Below are positions 17,220 through 27,843 of a stretch of DNA of 64,000 bases, piece after piece. Origin of the DNA: Trebonia sp963836195 (GTDB lineage: Bacteria; Actinomycetota; Actinomycetes; Streptosporangiales; Streptosporangiaceae). Where the stretch lies: the NCBI GenBank assembly GCA_963836195.1, contig CAWIIX010000005.1:1-64000 (forward strand), given 5' to 3'. The position numbers and the translations under genes were made by a program. Every line of letters begins with the position of its first letter. Position 1 is the stretch's first letter. The notes beneath the pieces are model-generated. The model had not been told where the DNA came from, did no database searches, and saw nothing but the letters and a program-made list of their open reading frames with translations.

Positions 17220-17523
17220 TCTCGAACGTCGGTTTAACGGTGCGATGGTCTCGATCTTCGAGACGGCAAAGCGGGAGCTCGGCTACAACGCGACGCGCTT
17301 CGTGCAAATGATCAGCGAACAGGGCGGCCTGACGACCGCCAAGCAGCTCCTCTGGAGCAGCGCTCCATCCGACGGCTTTACGACCCTGTGGGAACGCGGC
17401 CGCCTGGATCTCACGGTCGAGGCCCACGTACTGAAAACCGAGTTCGCAGCACTCTTCACCGATGCCGACCGTGACCAAGCGCGCGACCGCCTTGAGGCCT
17501 ACGGCTGGCGTCCCCTGCAGTAG
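17212..17523 (+). CDS. Small helical protein coupled to the McrA-like nuclease
   Basis: 103 residues from ATG 17212, which overlaps the stop of the McrA-like gene. The sequence 'FNGAMVSIFETAKRELGY', 'FVQMISEQGGLTTAKQLLW', 'GFTTLWERGRLDLTVEAHVL' and 'LFTDADRDQARDRLEAYGW' is a recurring bacterial domain of unknown function. I know it both as a stand-alone protein and fused to other modules. The overlap implies equal expression with the nuclease, so an accessory role is likely (inference). No catalytic motif is visible. 17524-17758 after it is a gene-free leader. Confidence 0.7.
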   Translation: MDDLERRFNGAMVSIFETAKRELGYNATRFVQMISEQGGLTTAKQLLWSSAPSDGFTTLWERGRLDLTVEAHVLKTEFAALFTDADRDQARDRLEAYGWRPLQ

Positions 17524-17758
17524 CAAAGCCATCGTCAGGTCACCTCCCCCGCGTGACGGTCTGAGGGACAGGTGGACGACTGCGCGGCTATGGTGACAAG
17601 TTACGACCGCGTGTTCAGGCGGCCGTCGGCCAGCTGGCGTGGTGGAGGTGGCGGATCCGGCTACAGCCTCGATCTGTGCGCTCGACTGTCGGTCCCACCG
17701 CCTAGGTTGTTAACGCCAGCCTCTGGGATGTCTATCCGTTTCACCTGTGGGAGTCGTC

Positions 17759-19567
17759 GTGGCCATCAGCGTTGCGCCGGGCCAAGAAGGATCGCAAACC
17801 GATGGTGCCGTTGCGCCTGAGCCCGGTGTCGTCGGAGCTGGCGGTCAGCATGACACCGCCGCGGACGAGGTGGGCTTGGTTGCCGGGACCGAAGACTCCA
17901 CGCCCTTGCAGTTCGCCGTGGCTCTCGATGAGGCGTCTTACCTGCAGCTCGACGATGTGGTGGTCACGGTGCGAGATCTCCCTGGGGGCGGGCACGTGGC
18001 GACCAGCGGCATCGTCACGCAGGTTCGGGCCAGGCATGAGGGGGCTAGCTTCGGCTCAGACGTTTTTCTGATCTCCGATGGCGTCCTGCCTGCCAGGACA
18101 CAGGAGATCGCCGAGGTCAGCACCACGCGCGTGGAGCCGGAGATCTACGTGCCGCCGCGTCCGGGCGGAGTCGTGCGTCGCGCGACCGGCCAGGAGCGGG
18201 ATCGGGCTCTCTACTTCGACCAGATGACTAACCAGGTCCCGGTCGGCCGCGGACGAGACGGATCCCCGATCTACGTCAACATGGAGTTCCTCGACGGCAC
18301 GCGAGGCGCCCACGTGTCGATCAGCGGCATCTCCGGCGTGGCGACGAAGACCAGCTTCGCGCTGTTCCTGCTGCATTCCATCTTCCGCTCCGGCGCGCTG
18401 GGCGCACGGGCGGTCAACGCGAAGGCGCTGGTGTTCAGCGTGAAGGGCGAGGACCTGCTCTTCCTCGACCAGGCCAACGTGCGCCTGGACGATGATCTGC
18501 GAGCCCAGTACGCAGTCCTCGGCCTGCCAGCCGAGCCGTTCGCGTCGGCAGGCTTCTGGGCGCCGCCGATCCCGGACGACCAGACCGGTCGGCCCAACGT
18601 CACCGGTCGCACCAGCGGCGTCGAGGCCTTCTGGTGGACGCCGAAGGAGTTCTGCGAGCAACAACTCCTGCCCTACGTGTTTGCCGACGCGGAAGACGAG
18701 CGGCAGCAGTACACGATCGTGATCCACCAGGTGGCCAACCGACTGCGCTTCGACGCGGAGGCGTACGGCGACCAGGGCGCGGTGAGGATCGGCGGCCGGG
18801 TCGTGACCACGTACGAGGATCTGATCGACCTGATCATCGAGCGGCTCACGGACGATGACACCCGGCAGGAGTGGGCAGGCCCGGTCACCGGGACCGGAAC
18901 GGTGAACGCGTTCGTCCGCCGTCTCCGGTCGTCGCTGCGTCCGCTGTCCGCCATCATCCGCGCCGACCTCGCGGGAACGCCGCGCCGGGCCATCTCGACC
19001 CAGGACCAGCAGGTAACGGTCGTGGATCTGCACAATCTGCACGAGCGCGCCCAGCGGTTCGTCGTCGGCGTCGTGCTGGCGGCGGAGACGGCGCGCAAGG
19101 AGGATGCCGGTCCCGGCGGACTCTTGTTCACGATGATCGACGAGCTGAACAAGTACGCGCCCCGCGAGGGCGCCTCGCCGATCAAGGACGTCCTGCTCGA
19201 CATAGCCGAGCGCGGTCGTTCCCTGGGCATCATTCTGATCGGCGCGCAGCAGACGGCGAGCGAGGTTGAGCGGCGCATCGTGTCGAACTCGGCGATCCGG
19301 GTGGTCGGCCGTCTCGACTCGGCCGAGGCAGGGCGTCCCGAATACGGCTTCCTGCCGGCTTCCCAGCGTCTCCGCGCCACCATCGCGAAGCCGGGCGCCA
19401 TGTTCGTCTCCCAGCCGCAGATCCCCGTGCCGCTCGCGATCGAGTTCCCGTTCCCCGCCTGGGCGACGCGGCTGTCGGAGTGCGCCGAGCCGCCTCGCTC
19501 GTCGGACAGGCCCGCCGCGAGCGTGTTGTCGCGGCTGCCGGACGACGACGAGATCCCTCCTTTCTGA
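17759..19567 (+). CDS. HerA-type DNA-pumping ATPase
   Basis: About 602 residues. An N-terminal HerA barrel ('VGLVAGTEDSTPLQFAVALD') is followed by a RecA-like core. The P-loop is 'GISGVATKTSFALF' (about residue 190), Walker B is 'LLFTMIDELNKYAP' (about 455), and 'ILIGAQQTASEVERRI' is the sensor region. HerA forms hexamers that move along double-stranded DNA and, with NurA, resect ends opened by Mre11-Rad50. I chose GTG 17759 because GGGAG precedes it; GTG 17747 is also in frame. The next gene starts 43 bases on, so HerA, Mre11, Rad50 and NurA-like genes look like one operon. Confidence 0.85.
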   Translation: MAISVAPGQEGSQTDGAVAPEPGVVGAGGQHDTAADEVGLVAGTEDSTPLQFAVALDEASYLQLDDVVVTVRDLPGGGHVATSGIVTQVRARHEGASFGSDVFLISDGVLPARTQEIAEVSTTRVEPEIYVPPRPGGVVRRATGQERDRALYFDQMTNQVPVGRGRDGSPIYVNMEFLDGTRGAHVSISGISGVATKTSFALFLLHSIFRSGALGARAVNAKALVFSVKGEDLLFLDQANVRLDDDLRAQYAVLGLPAEPFASAGFWAPPIPDDQTGRPNVTGRTSGVEAFWWTPKEFCEQQLLPYVFADAEDERQQYTIVIHQVANRLRFDAEAYGDQGAVRIGGRVVTTYEDLIDLIIERLTDDDTRQEWAGPVTGTGTVNAFVRRLRSSLRPLSAIIRADLAGTPRRAISTQDQQVTVVDLHNLHERAQRFVVGVVLAAETARKEDAGPGGLLFTMIDELNKYAPREGASPIKDVLLDIAERGRSLGIILIGAQQTASEVERRIVSNSAIRVVGRLDSAEAGRPEYGFLPASQRLRATIAKPGAMFVSQPQIPVPLAIEFPFPAWATRLSECAEPPRSSDRPAASVLSRLPDDDEIPPF

Positions 19568-19610
19568 CCCTCGCCGCGCAACGATCCTGACGAAGGAGCG
19601 CACCAAGGCC

Positions 19611-20801
19611 GTGAAGTTCCTGCACACCGCCGACTGGCACGTCGGCAAGACGCTCAAGGGCCGCGACCGCCTGGACGAGCAGAAAGCCGTCCTGAACGAG
19701 ATCGTCGGCATCGCCGAGGCCAACGAGGTCGATGCCGTCCTCATAGCCGGCGACGTCTACGACTCGACGGCGCCGTCGGCGCCTGCCCAGCAGCTTGTGG
19801 TCAAGACGCTGTTGCGCCTCCGTCAGACGGGTGCCCAGGTCATCGTCATCGCGGGTAACCACGACCACGGGCCGACCTTCGAGGCGTACCGGCCGCTCAT
19901 GGGCGAGATCGGGATCACCCTGGCCGGAATGTGTCGCCCCCCGGAGAAAGGCGGGCTCGTCCGGTTCGCTTCCCGCTCCGACGGCGCGGACGCCCAGGTT
20001 GCCATCCTCCCGTTCCTGTCCCAGCGGTACGCCGTGCGCGCGGCGGAGATCGTCGCGAACACCCCGTCACAGAACGCCCGCGCCTACGACGAGATGGTCC
20101 GCCAGATCGTCACGTCGCTGACGAGCGGGTTCAGTGCCGATGCGGTCAACATCGTGATGTCGCACGTCACCTGCGTCGGGGGTGTCTTCGGCGGCGGTGA
20201 GCGGCCCGCTCAGTCGATCTTCGAGTACAGCGTTCCGGCGTCGATCTTCCCCATCTCGGCGCACTACGTCGCGCTCGGCCATCTGCACCGGCGGCAGAGT
20301 CTGCCCGCCCAGGCACCGGTGCACTACAGCGGCTCGCCGCTCGCGGTGGACTTCGGCGAGCAGGACAACACGAGCGTCGTGTGCCTCGTCGAGGCGGCCC
20401 CCGGAATCCCGGCCCGCGTCACCGACATCCCGGTCACGTCCGGTCGGCGACTTCGCACCGTCCACGGCACGCTCGCCGAACTGCAGGCCCTGGCCGGCGG
20501 GTTCGGTGACGACTACCTGCGGGTGTACCTGCGCGAGCCAACCCGGGCCGGTCTTCGTGACGAAACCATGGCGGTCCTGCCGAACGCTCTCGAGGTACGC
20601 ATCGACCCAGAGTTCGCGGACCAGGGATCTGCTAGGAGACAGGGTTCCGGTGAGGATCGCACGACGCGAACGCCCGCCCAGTTGTTCGGCGACTTCTGCG
20701 CCACCCGTAACGTCAGCGACCCTCGGGTCGCGACCCTGTTCGGGGAACTGCACGACGACGTCACCAGCGCCGATAGTGCCGACCTGTCGGCAGCGAGCTA
20801 A
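19611..20801 (+). CDS. sbcD: SbcD/Mre11-type nuclease
   Basis: About 396 residues from GTG 19611, with an AAGG tract just upstream. The calcineurin-like phosphoesterase motifs are all present: 'FLHTADWHVGK', 'AVLIAGDVYDS', 'VIVIAGNHDHG', 'VMSHVTC' and 'ALGHLHRRQ'. They bind two metal ions. A capping domain follows, with 'VHYSGSPLAVDFGEQD'. With SbcC/Rad50 this enzyme opens hairpins, trims blocked ends and cuts DNA near breaks. The sbcC gene begins 20 bases downstream. It stands next to a HerA gene, which is the archaeal arrangement and not the usual bacterial sbcCD one. Confidence 0.9.
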   Translation: MKFLHTADWHVGKTLKGRDRLDEQKAVLNEIVGIAEANEVDAVLIAGDVYDSTAPSAPAQQLVVKTLLRLRQTGAQVIVIAGNHDHGPTFEAYRPLMGEIGITLAGMCRPPEKGGLVRFASRSDGADAQVAILPFLSQRYAVRAAEIVANTPSQNARAYDEMVRQIVTSLTSGFSADAVNIVMSHVTCVGGVFGGGERPAQSIFEYSVPASIFPISAHYVALGHLHRRQSLPAQAPVHYSGSPLAVDFGEQDNTSVVCLVEAAPGIPARVTDIPVTSGRRLRTVHGTLAELQALAGGFGDDYLRVYLREPTRAGLRDETMAVLPNALEVRIDPEFADQGSARRQGSGEDRTTRTPAQLFGDFCATRNVSDPRVATLFGELHDDVTSADSADLSAAS

Positions 20802-20821
20802 CGGGGAAGAGGGGTCCAACG

Positions 20822-23800
20822 ATGCGTCCGATCACCCTGGACATGCACGGCTTCGCTTCGTTCCGCGACGAAGCGCACGTTGACTTCAGCGACGCGGATT
20901 TCTTCGCGCTTGTGGGCCCGACCGGCTCGGGCAAGTCGACGGTGATCGACGCGATGACGTTCGCGCTCTACGGGTCGGTGCCCCGCTGGGGCCGCAAGGG
21001 GATGGTGTCCCTGGCGCTCGCTCCTACCGTCGCCCGCGGCACGGTCAAGCTCGTCTTCGAGGTCGACGGGCAGCGCTACGTCGTGGCCCGCGAGCTGCGC
21101 CGCACTGGCAGCACGGTCAACCAGCGTGCCGCCAGCCTGGAGCGACTCGCGGACCCGCGCGGCTCGGCGCAGGCCGGTGACCAGACTTTCCCGATGGCCA
21201 AGGACATCGACGGTGTCAACGCCGCCGTGGAGAAGCTGCTCGGCCTGAAGTACGAGGACTTCATTCAGTGCGTGGTACTGCCGCAGGGGCAGTTCGCCGA
21301 CTTCCTGCACGCCAAGCCGAGTGAACGCCAGGAAATCCTCCTTCGGCTACTTGGCGCGGAGCACTACCGGCTGATGATGATGAAGGCGAACCAGCGGGCC
21401 AACGTGTCCGAGCAGCGCGCTACCACCTACGGTGAAGAACTGCTCGGCTACGCCGACGCCACGGCCGAGGCTGAGAAGATCACCCGCGCGGCTGAGGTAG
21501 CCCTGGTCAGCCTCGGCGAACGGGTAACGGAGACGTTGCCGCTGATCAGCGCTCGGCGCGAGGAGCTGAAGGCCGCTGAGGGCAAGCTTCAGGAGCTCCG
21601 CACCCAGCAGGCACGACTGTCCGCTCTGCGGGTTCCGGTCGGGGTTGAGAAGCTGGATGCGGACCTCGCGGCGGGCCGGGTCGAGCTGGAAAATCTGAAG
21701 GCCGCCGAGCAGGTGGCCGAGGACGCCGACACCGCCGCCCGTGACGAGCTGTCCCGTGGCCCGCAGCGGGCACCACTCGAGCTAGCCAAGGAGCGCCGTG
21801 CTGAGCACGCCCGTCTCCAGGGCGGCATGCCAGGACTGGTCGCCGAGGTTACGAAGCTCGGCGAGCAGACGGAACGCGCCTCAGCTGCGGTGGATAGCGC
21901 CGCTGCCTCCGTGGATGATTCGCGGACCAAACGCGATGAGGCGCTCCGCGCCGCCCAGGCCACTGCCGAGCGCGTCACCGTTCTGACCGGCGAGCACACC
22001 AGGTTCGCGGCCGTGTCGATCCCCCAGGGTGTTACCGAGCTGGACGAGCAACGCTCGGCCGCCGCGCGGGCCACGAAAACCACGGTCGACGCCCTGGAGA
22101 AAGCAGAGCAGGCCGACGCCGCGGCCCGCTCTGCGCTGGCTGCGGCTGCGCCGGAATCGCCCCTCGGCCAGGCCACTCGTGACCTCGGTGAGCTGCGGAC
22201 ACTTGTCGCTGACCTGGCGTCGGCCGAGCGTGCCGCCCACGAGGCCGCCACCGCGCTGGAGGGAGCCGAGGGTGCCTTGACGGCCGCGGAGGAAGCACGT
22301 CGCCAGCGTCAGGCCAAGCTAGAGGAGGCGCGGAGTGACCATGTAGTCGCCGGACTGCGTCCGCACCTGGTGGCTGGGGAGCCATGCCCGGTATGCGAGC
22401 AGAGCGTGCTGACCCTTCCCGCCCCGCTCGAAGCTCACGCGGTCGACGCGGCTCAGGCGCACCTGGCTGAGGCGGACAACAGGGTAAACGCCGCGCGCGT
22501 TGCCGTCCGTGAGGCCGACGCCATCGCCGCCAACGCCCACGCCAACCTCAAAGCCCGTGCCGAACGACGGACAGTTCTCGCGAGCGACCTGACCAGTCTG
22601 CTGTCCGGCCAGGTGGCTCATTTCCCCCTGTCGGGCGTCCATGCGGTCGCCGACTCCAAGGCCGCGATCAATGACGACGAGCTTGCTCGTGCGCTCGCCG
22701 AGGTCGCGGCGCTGACGCAGGCCCGGCTGACGGCGGAGCAGACCGCCGAACGAGCCACTAGCGAAGCGCAAGAGGCGAGGAAACGCCATCGGGGAGCGCT
22801 AGAACAGGAAGCCAAGGCCGAGGCCGCACTGACCAGTGCCCGGAATGCGCTGCGGACCGCCCGAGACCCTCTCGTGGAGCTGGGCGCGCCGCAGGTGGAT
22901 GACACGAACTTGGCCGCCGGGTGGACGGCACTGGCCCAGTGGGCGGGGCAGCAGGCCCGAGCACGGGCCGCCGTCTTGACTGAGGCGCAGGCAGCCAAAG
23001 AGGCCAACGCCGATCAGTATCGGAAGCTCGCAGCCGAGTTCGGCGAGGCAGAGCGAGCTCTCGCCCGTCTTCGCGAAGCAGGCGAAGACAGCCTCCGAGA
23101 ACGACCAACGCGCCCGAGCCCGGCTAAGTCAGGTCTCCGCTCGCATCAGTGAACTTGACGCGCTGCTTGAGGGCGCACCGAACGACGAGCAGATAACCGA
23201 GCGGCTGGCCCTGCTGAAGCGCCTTGAGACTACTGCCGACCAGGCCAAGACGATCCTGGATGCGGCCCGTCAGCGGCGTATCGCCGCAGATAAGGCGCTT
23301 GCGGCGTTGAGAGAGGAAGAGCAAAAGGCACGCTCCCAGCTCTCGGCTGCCCGGGACAGTGTGGTGGCTCTCGGTGCCCCGGTCCTTGACGGCCGAGGCC
23401 TTCTCGACGCGTGGCTAGTCCTGTTGACCTGGGGACAGGACCAGGCGAAGGTCCGCGAGCAGGAGACGGTGACAGCAGAACGCGCCGCCGAACTTGCCCG
23501 TGCGGGCATTGTGGAGCTGACCAGCCAGCTGAGCCAAGACCTAGCCAACGCCGGGATCGAGCTCGCCTCCGGAGCGGTCCACGAAAAGGCGGCCGCCGCG
23601 GTGGCGAGCGCACTCGAAGGTGCCAGAGCCAGGACGAGCCGGATCAAGGAGCGGCGCGCTGAGGCCGCGGACCTGGTGCAGAAGCAGCGGACCGCCCAGG
23701 AGGAGCAGCAGGTCGCGCATATGCTCGGCAACCTACTGCAGGCCCGGCAGTTCCCGCAGTGGCTGGTCAGCGAGGCACTGGACGACTTGGTCACGGCCGC

Positions 23801-24242
23801 CTCGGAGACTCTTGCCGCGCTGACGAACGGCCAGTTCGATCTCACTCACGACAAGGGCGACCTGTTCGTCATCGACCACGCCGACGCGGATGCCAAGCGA
23901 TCGGTGCGCACCCTGTCCGGTGGCGAGACCTTCCAGGCGTCCCTGGCGCTTGCCCTCGCCTTGTCATCGCAGATCAGCGCGCTGGCCGCTGCGGGCGCGG
24001 CACGGCTTGACTCCATTTTCCTGGACGAGGGATTCGGCACCCTGGACGGCGAGACCCTGGAGGTCGTGGCCACCACGTTGGAGACCCTCGCCCAGGGGAG
24101 TCGCATGGTCGGCGTCGTCACCCACGTAACGGCGCTCGCCGAGCGGGTCCCGGTCAGGTACCGGGTCACCAGGAACGCGCGGACGTCGACCGTTGCCCGC
24201 GAGGGCCTCGCCATCGTGGACGAGGAGGAGCTCACCGCATGA
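20822..24242 (+). pseudogene. sbcC: SbcC/Rad50-type ATPase, one frameshift
   Basis: About 1,140 residues. Walker A 'GPTGSGKST' lies at 32-40, the zinc-hook 'CPVC' at 522-525 in the middle of the coiled coil, and the C-terminal half carries 'VRTLSGGETFQASLALALA' (ABC signature) and 'SIFLDEGFGTLD' (Walker B). Near 23085 the frame breaks: 'ALARLREAG...' ends soon after, while removing one base gives 'EQAKTASENDQRARARL' and the rest of the coil. All catalytic elements survive, so one corrected base gives a full protein; a sequencing indel is as likely as a mutation. ATG 20822 follows GAGGGG. The stop overlaps the next start (ATGA). Confidence 0.85.
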
Positions 24243-25301
24243 TCAGCGACATCGCGCCTCCGGCGGCTGGGACGGGCTCGGCCGGGCAGCCGATGCGGTT
24301 CAGCGTCGATGGCTGGGACCCGTCCGTACGGCGCGAGCCTCGAGCTCGAAGAGCAACTGCAGGAATCCACCGCCACCGTCGCGGTCGACGTGGAATTGCC
24401 GGCAAGCAGGTGGCAGGCAATCGACGCCACGACGGACCGCGCGCTTCCCGCGGCGATCCTCTTCGTCGACGGTGTGCGCCGGATTGAAGCCCGCGTCTGG
24501 ATCGACGATGAGGTCTCGGACGGTGCCCCGTCAACGGACGCGACGGCGGCCCTGTGCGCCTCGTACGCGGCCGGGGTGGTGTGCTGCTCCGGAGAGCAGG
24601 CGCATCTGGTGATGGCAGAGATGCGGCGCGGTCTGTTCTCGGTCGCGCGCCACGCGAGCGACATCGTCACCCGGGCTGGCCGCTATCAAGCGCATTACAT
24701 CGGGAGCGGCTCGGCGGGCGTCCCGCTCATGGCGCGGCTTTCTCAGGGACTGCAGCGTCGCCTGGCCGAGATTGAGATGGTGACTGCCGTCGCAGCTCGC
24801 TCGTCAGTGCATGGCCATGGCCTGCCGCCCGACGACGATCTGCTGATCATCGACGGACCGCTTCGCGGCCGCCAGCATCTCCCTCGCGCGCTCGGTTACA
24901 TCAAGTCGCACCACAGTACTTACCTGCCCCCTGAGCTCAACGCGCTCGTGGGGAAGCTCGCACCGGGTCAGCGCACCCCGGTGTTCCTCATGGGGACCTC
25001 GTGGGATCGGCACAGCTGGTACCTGCGCCTCCCGTGTGCTCCTGGCGCGCCTTGGGCGGGGATTGTGCGCGTCGAATGCGCCGCGGACCTGCCGCGTTCT
25101 GAGGTGATCCGGCTCGCGGACCTGAGCCAGGCATGTCTGGGACGGTTTGCGTCAGCCCCGTACAAGGACTCTCGAGCTCCGCAGAACCTTTACCCCATCG
25201 GCGGCCTGGAGCATGAGCTGCGCCATCGCCTTGGCGATCAGCGCCTGCTCTACCGGGCACTGAGCCAAGCCGCACACGGAAAATTCTTAGGATTCGCCTA
25301 A
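24239..25301 (+). pseudogene. NurA-like nuclease, one frameshift
   Basis: The ATG overlaps the sbcC stop as ATGA. It opens 'MISDIAPPAAGTGSAGQPMR', and a one-base shift near 24330 leads to 'YGASLELEEQLQESTATVAV'. The body has 'AAILFVDGVRRIEARVWI' at about residue 75 and 'DDDLLIIDGPLRGR' at about 200, placed like the two acidic metal sites of NurA, then 'GYIKSHHSTYLPPE' and a C-terminal 'YRALSQAAHGKFLGFA'. NurA is a 5'-3' nuclease that works inside the HerA ring. Weak sequence conservation is normal for NurA, so the call leans on the DG motifs and on co-location with HerA, Mre11 and Rad50. Confidence 0.65.
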
Positions 25302-25351
25302 TCCCAATTCCGTCGCTCTCGCAGACCGTCTGTATCGGTAGTTTGGCCCCT

Positions 25352-27396
25352 ATGCCAGGTGTAGATAGCCCAACCGTGCATCAGTTGAAGATCGGCCTGG
25401 AGGGCACCGCGCCGCCACTGTGGCGGAGGCTCCAGATTCCGTCGGCGGCGAGCCTTGGGTTCCTGCACGACGTTATTCAGCAGGCTTTCGGCTGGGAGGA
25501 CTACCACCTGCATCGTTTCCACGATGAACGCGGCCGCGAGTGGGGCGATCGATCTTCGAGCCGCGGTGGTTTCGGGGCCGCGGCCTTCGCCGACGAGGAG
25601 GAGGCCGGCCTCGGCAAGGTACTGCGCGCCGAGGGGGCGGTGCTGTGGTACGTCTACGACTTCGGCGACAACTGGCAGCACCGGATCGAAGTTGAGAAGG
25701 TCATGCCGCTCGATCCCGGCGTGACGTACCCGAGGTGCACGGGTGGTCGGCGCGCCGCGCCCCCGGCGGAGGACATCGGGGGGATATGGGGGCTGGAAGA
25801 GATCGCCTATCTGGTCACCCATCCGGAGGCAGATCCGCCTGAGCATTCCGAGGACCTCGTCTCCGGCCTGCGCGACGAGGGCTATGACCCGGGTGCGTTC
25901 GATCCAGCGGAGCTGACCCGCAGGCTGTCCGGCCTGACCGTGCGGACGACAGCCACGGCCGCCGCCAATCTCACCGAGGAAGCTCCCGCCGACCTGGAAG
26001 TGTTTCCGGTGGTCGCACTGCCGCCGCGCACTGACCTGGCGGCACAGGCACGCCGGGCACCGCTCATTGATGACGTCCTGCGCCTGGCCGCATGGTGTTC
26101 TTCGGGCAGGCAGGTGACGGCCAAGGGCTTGCTCAAGCCCGCCGTGGCGCGGGAGGCCGTCGAGGAACTCCGACTGTGGCAGCGCGACGAAACGCTCACC
26201 GACACGCGCGCCAGGGCGAATGCCCTGGGCAACCTGCGCAGCGCGGGAGACCTCCCCGGCCTTAACGTTCCGTGGCAGTTCGCCTCGGAAAACGGGCTCA
26301 TCGCCATCCGCTCCGGTCACGCCGTCCCTGGGCCGGAACTGCCCGACCCGGCCGATGCCGACCAGCTCCTGTCCTTCTGGCAGGAGGCGCTCGAGGGGGA
26401 AGTGGGCGCGCTCGATGACATGGGCACGCGCGTCATGCCTGGCATGTTCGGCATCATGCTCGGCGAGTCCGTCGCCAGCGTTGTCTTCCCCGTCCTCAAG
26501 CTCCTCTACCGGCTCCATAACGAGGAGTGGCTCGACACCGGCGGACTCCTGTCTTCGCTGGGCCTGGGTGGGCCGCCTGACACGTCATTCCTTGACGTCT
26601 TCGTCATCGAGAGCACGACTCGGCTGGTGAAGATCCTCTCCGACTTCGGCGCGGCCGACGTGGACTGGGGAACCACGCGATGGCGCGCCGACCAAGCCGC
26701 CGCCATGCTCTTCGCCGATAGTTCGACCGCACAGCCCCGCTATCGGATGCGGCTGACATCGCTGGGCCGGTACGGCATCAGGAACATCCTCGCGAGCAAG
26801 GGGCACACCGCGCGCATCGCCGGAGAACTGGCCGCCGCGGACGCCGCAGCGCTGCTCGACGCGCTGCTCGGACTACGACCCCGCCGCCTTCAGCACCGAG
26901 CTCACCGGGTGGCTGGCCTGCCGCGACGAGGCAAGCGCGGTCACTCAGCTGCTCGATGCCATTCCGGGCGCCGACCCTGACCTCGCCGGGCGCCGCGTCG
27001 CCGCGATCAGCGCCCTGACCATCGCCAGGCCAGACGACGCCTCGGAAGATCCTGCGGGACACGGCAGCGAGCGGGCCCGACGGGCGCCGTCACGTCGCGG
27101 CGGGTGTGCTGGCCAACCTCGGCGAGGAACCGGCGCTCTATCAGGAGACAATCCAGCATTGGCTCCTCATCGACCTGCTCACCGCGTTGAGCGTCGGCGA
27201 CCTGCGCGAGATCATGACCCAAGACGTGCTGGAAGCCATCATGGCGCACGCCGACGACCTATGGCGCAGCGGCCACCCAGCGGCAGCCGACACGATAGAA
27301 GCGACGGCGGCCGCGCTACGGGACAACGACAAGACACTGGCGAAGCGACTGCGCCGCTGCGCGCACAAGGCACGCGGTCGCAGTCGCATCGCATAG
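25352..27396 (+). pseudogene. pRiA4b ORF-3-like protein, two frameshifts
   Basis: About 680 residues once corrected. Residues 1-190 are the pRiA4b ORF-3 domain: 'HQLKIGLEGTAPPLWRRLQI', 'HDVIQQAFGWEDYHLHRF' and 'WYVYDFGDNWQHRIEVE'. A long helical region without known motifs follows. Shifts near 26878 and 27045 are needed to continue as 'YDPAAFSTELTGWLACRDEA' and then 'ILRDTAASGPDGRRHVAAG'. The function of the family is unknown; members are common on mobile DNA. It begins 51 bases after the NurA-like gene in the same direction, so it may belong to that transcript. The in-frame TTG at 25343 is a less likely start than ATG 25352. Confidence 0.7.
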
Positions 27397-27456
27397 CCGG
27401 GCGGCGGGCCTCGGACGTGCTCAGCATGACGGCGGCGGAAGACTGGCAGGCGGGTG

Positions 27457-27843
27457 TCAACGGGTTGCGGCCTCCGGGCGCGTGCGAAGCGAGCCGAGGT
27501 CCAGCTCGATGCGCTGGCCGTGGACGACAACGACGATGCTGGCGGCGTCGGCGCCAGTGGCGGTGAGGTAGTCGTACAGGGTGGATAGGAGCATGTCGCC
27601 CCGGTTCTCCAACCGGGAGACGGCGGCCTGACCTACGCCGAGCCGCTTTGCGACTTCGACCTGGGTGAGCTGGGCGGCCTTGCGGATCATCGCCAGGTTC
27701 ATGGCGTAGACCCGGTCCATCTCCTCGGCCTCGGCGTGGGCCTGCGCCACGTCGGCGGCGATCTGCGGGTCGGCCAGCAGGCGGTCTAGGTGCTCGTTGC
27801 CGCGCACGAACGTGGCCGGCTGCGGGGTTGCGTCCTCGGTCAT
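27457..27843 (-). CDS. HigA-like XRE antitoxin
   Basis: About 128 residues with a central helix-turn-helix, 'MIRKAAQLTQVEVAKRLGV' followed by 'QAAVSRLENRGDMLLSTLYD', typical of XRE antitoxins. ATG 27843 overlaps the stop of the upstream toxin-like gene as ATGA. HigA proteins bind HigB toxins through the N-terminal part and repress the shared promoter; the toxin-first order seen here is the usual HigBA order. The likely promoter is the strong one at 28228-28256. Confidence 0.8.
   Translation of the reverse strand: MTEDATPQPATFVRGNEHLDRLLADPQIAADVAQAHAEAEEMDRVYAMNLAMIRKAAQLTQVEVAKRLGVGQAAVSRLENRGDMLLSTLYDYLTATGADAASIVVVVHGQRIELDLGSLRTRPEAATR

Noticed and set aside
18056..19744. Minus-strand frame of 562 codons
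   Set aside because: It is antisense to HerA and the start of sbcD, rich in Arg and His, with no recognisable motif.
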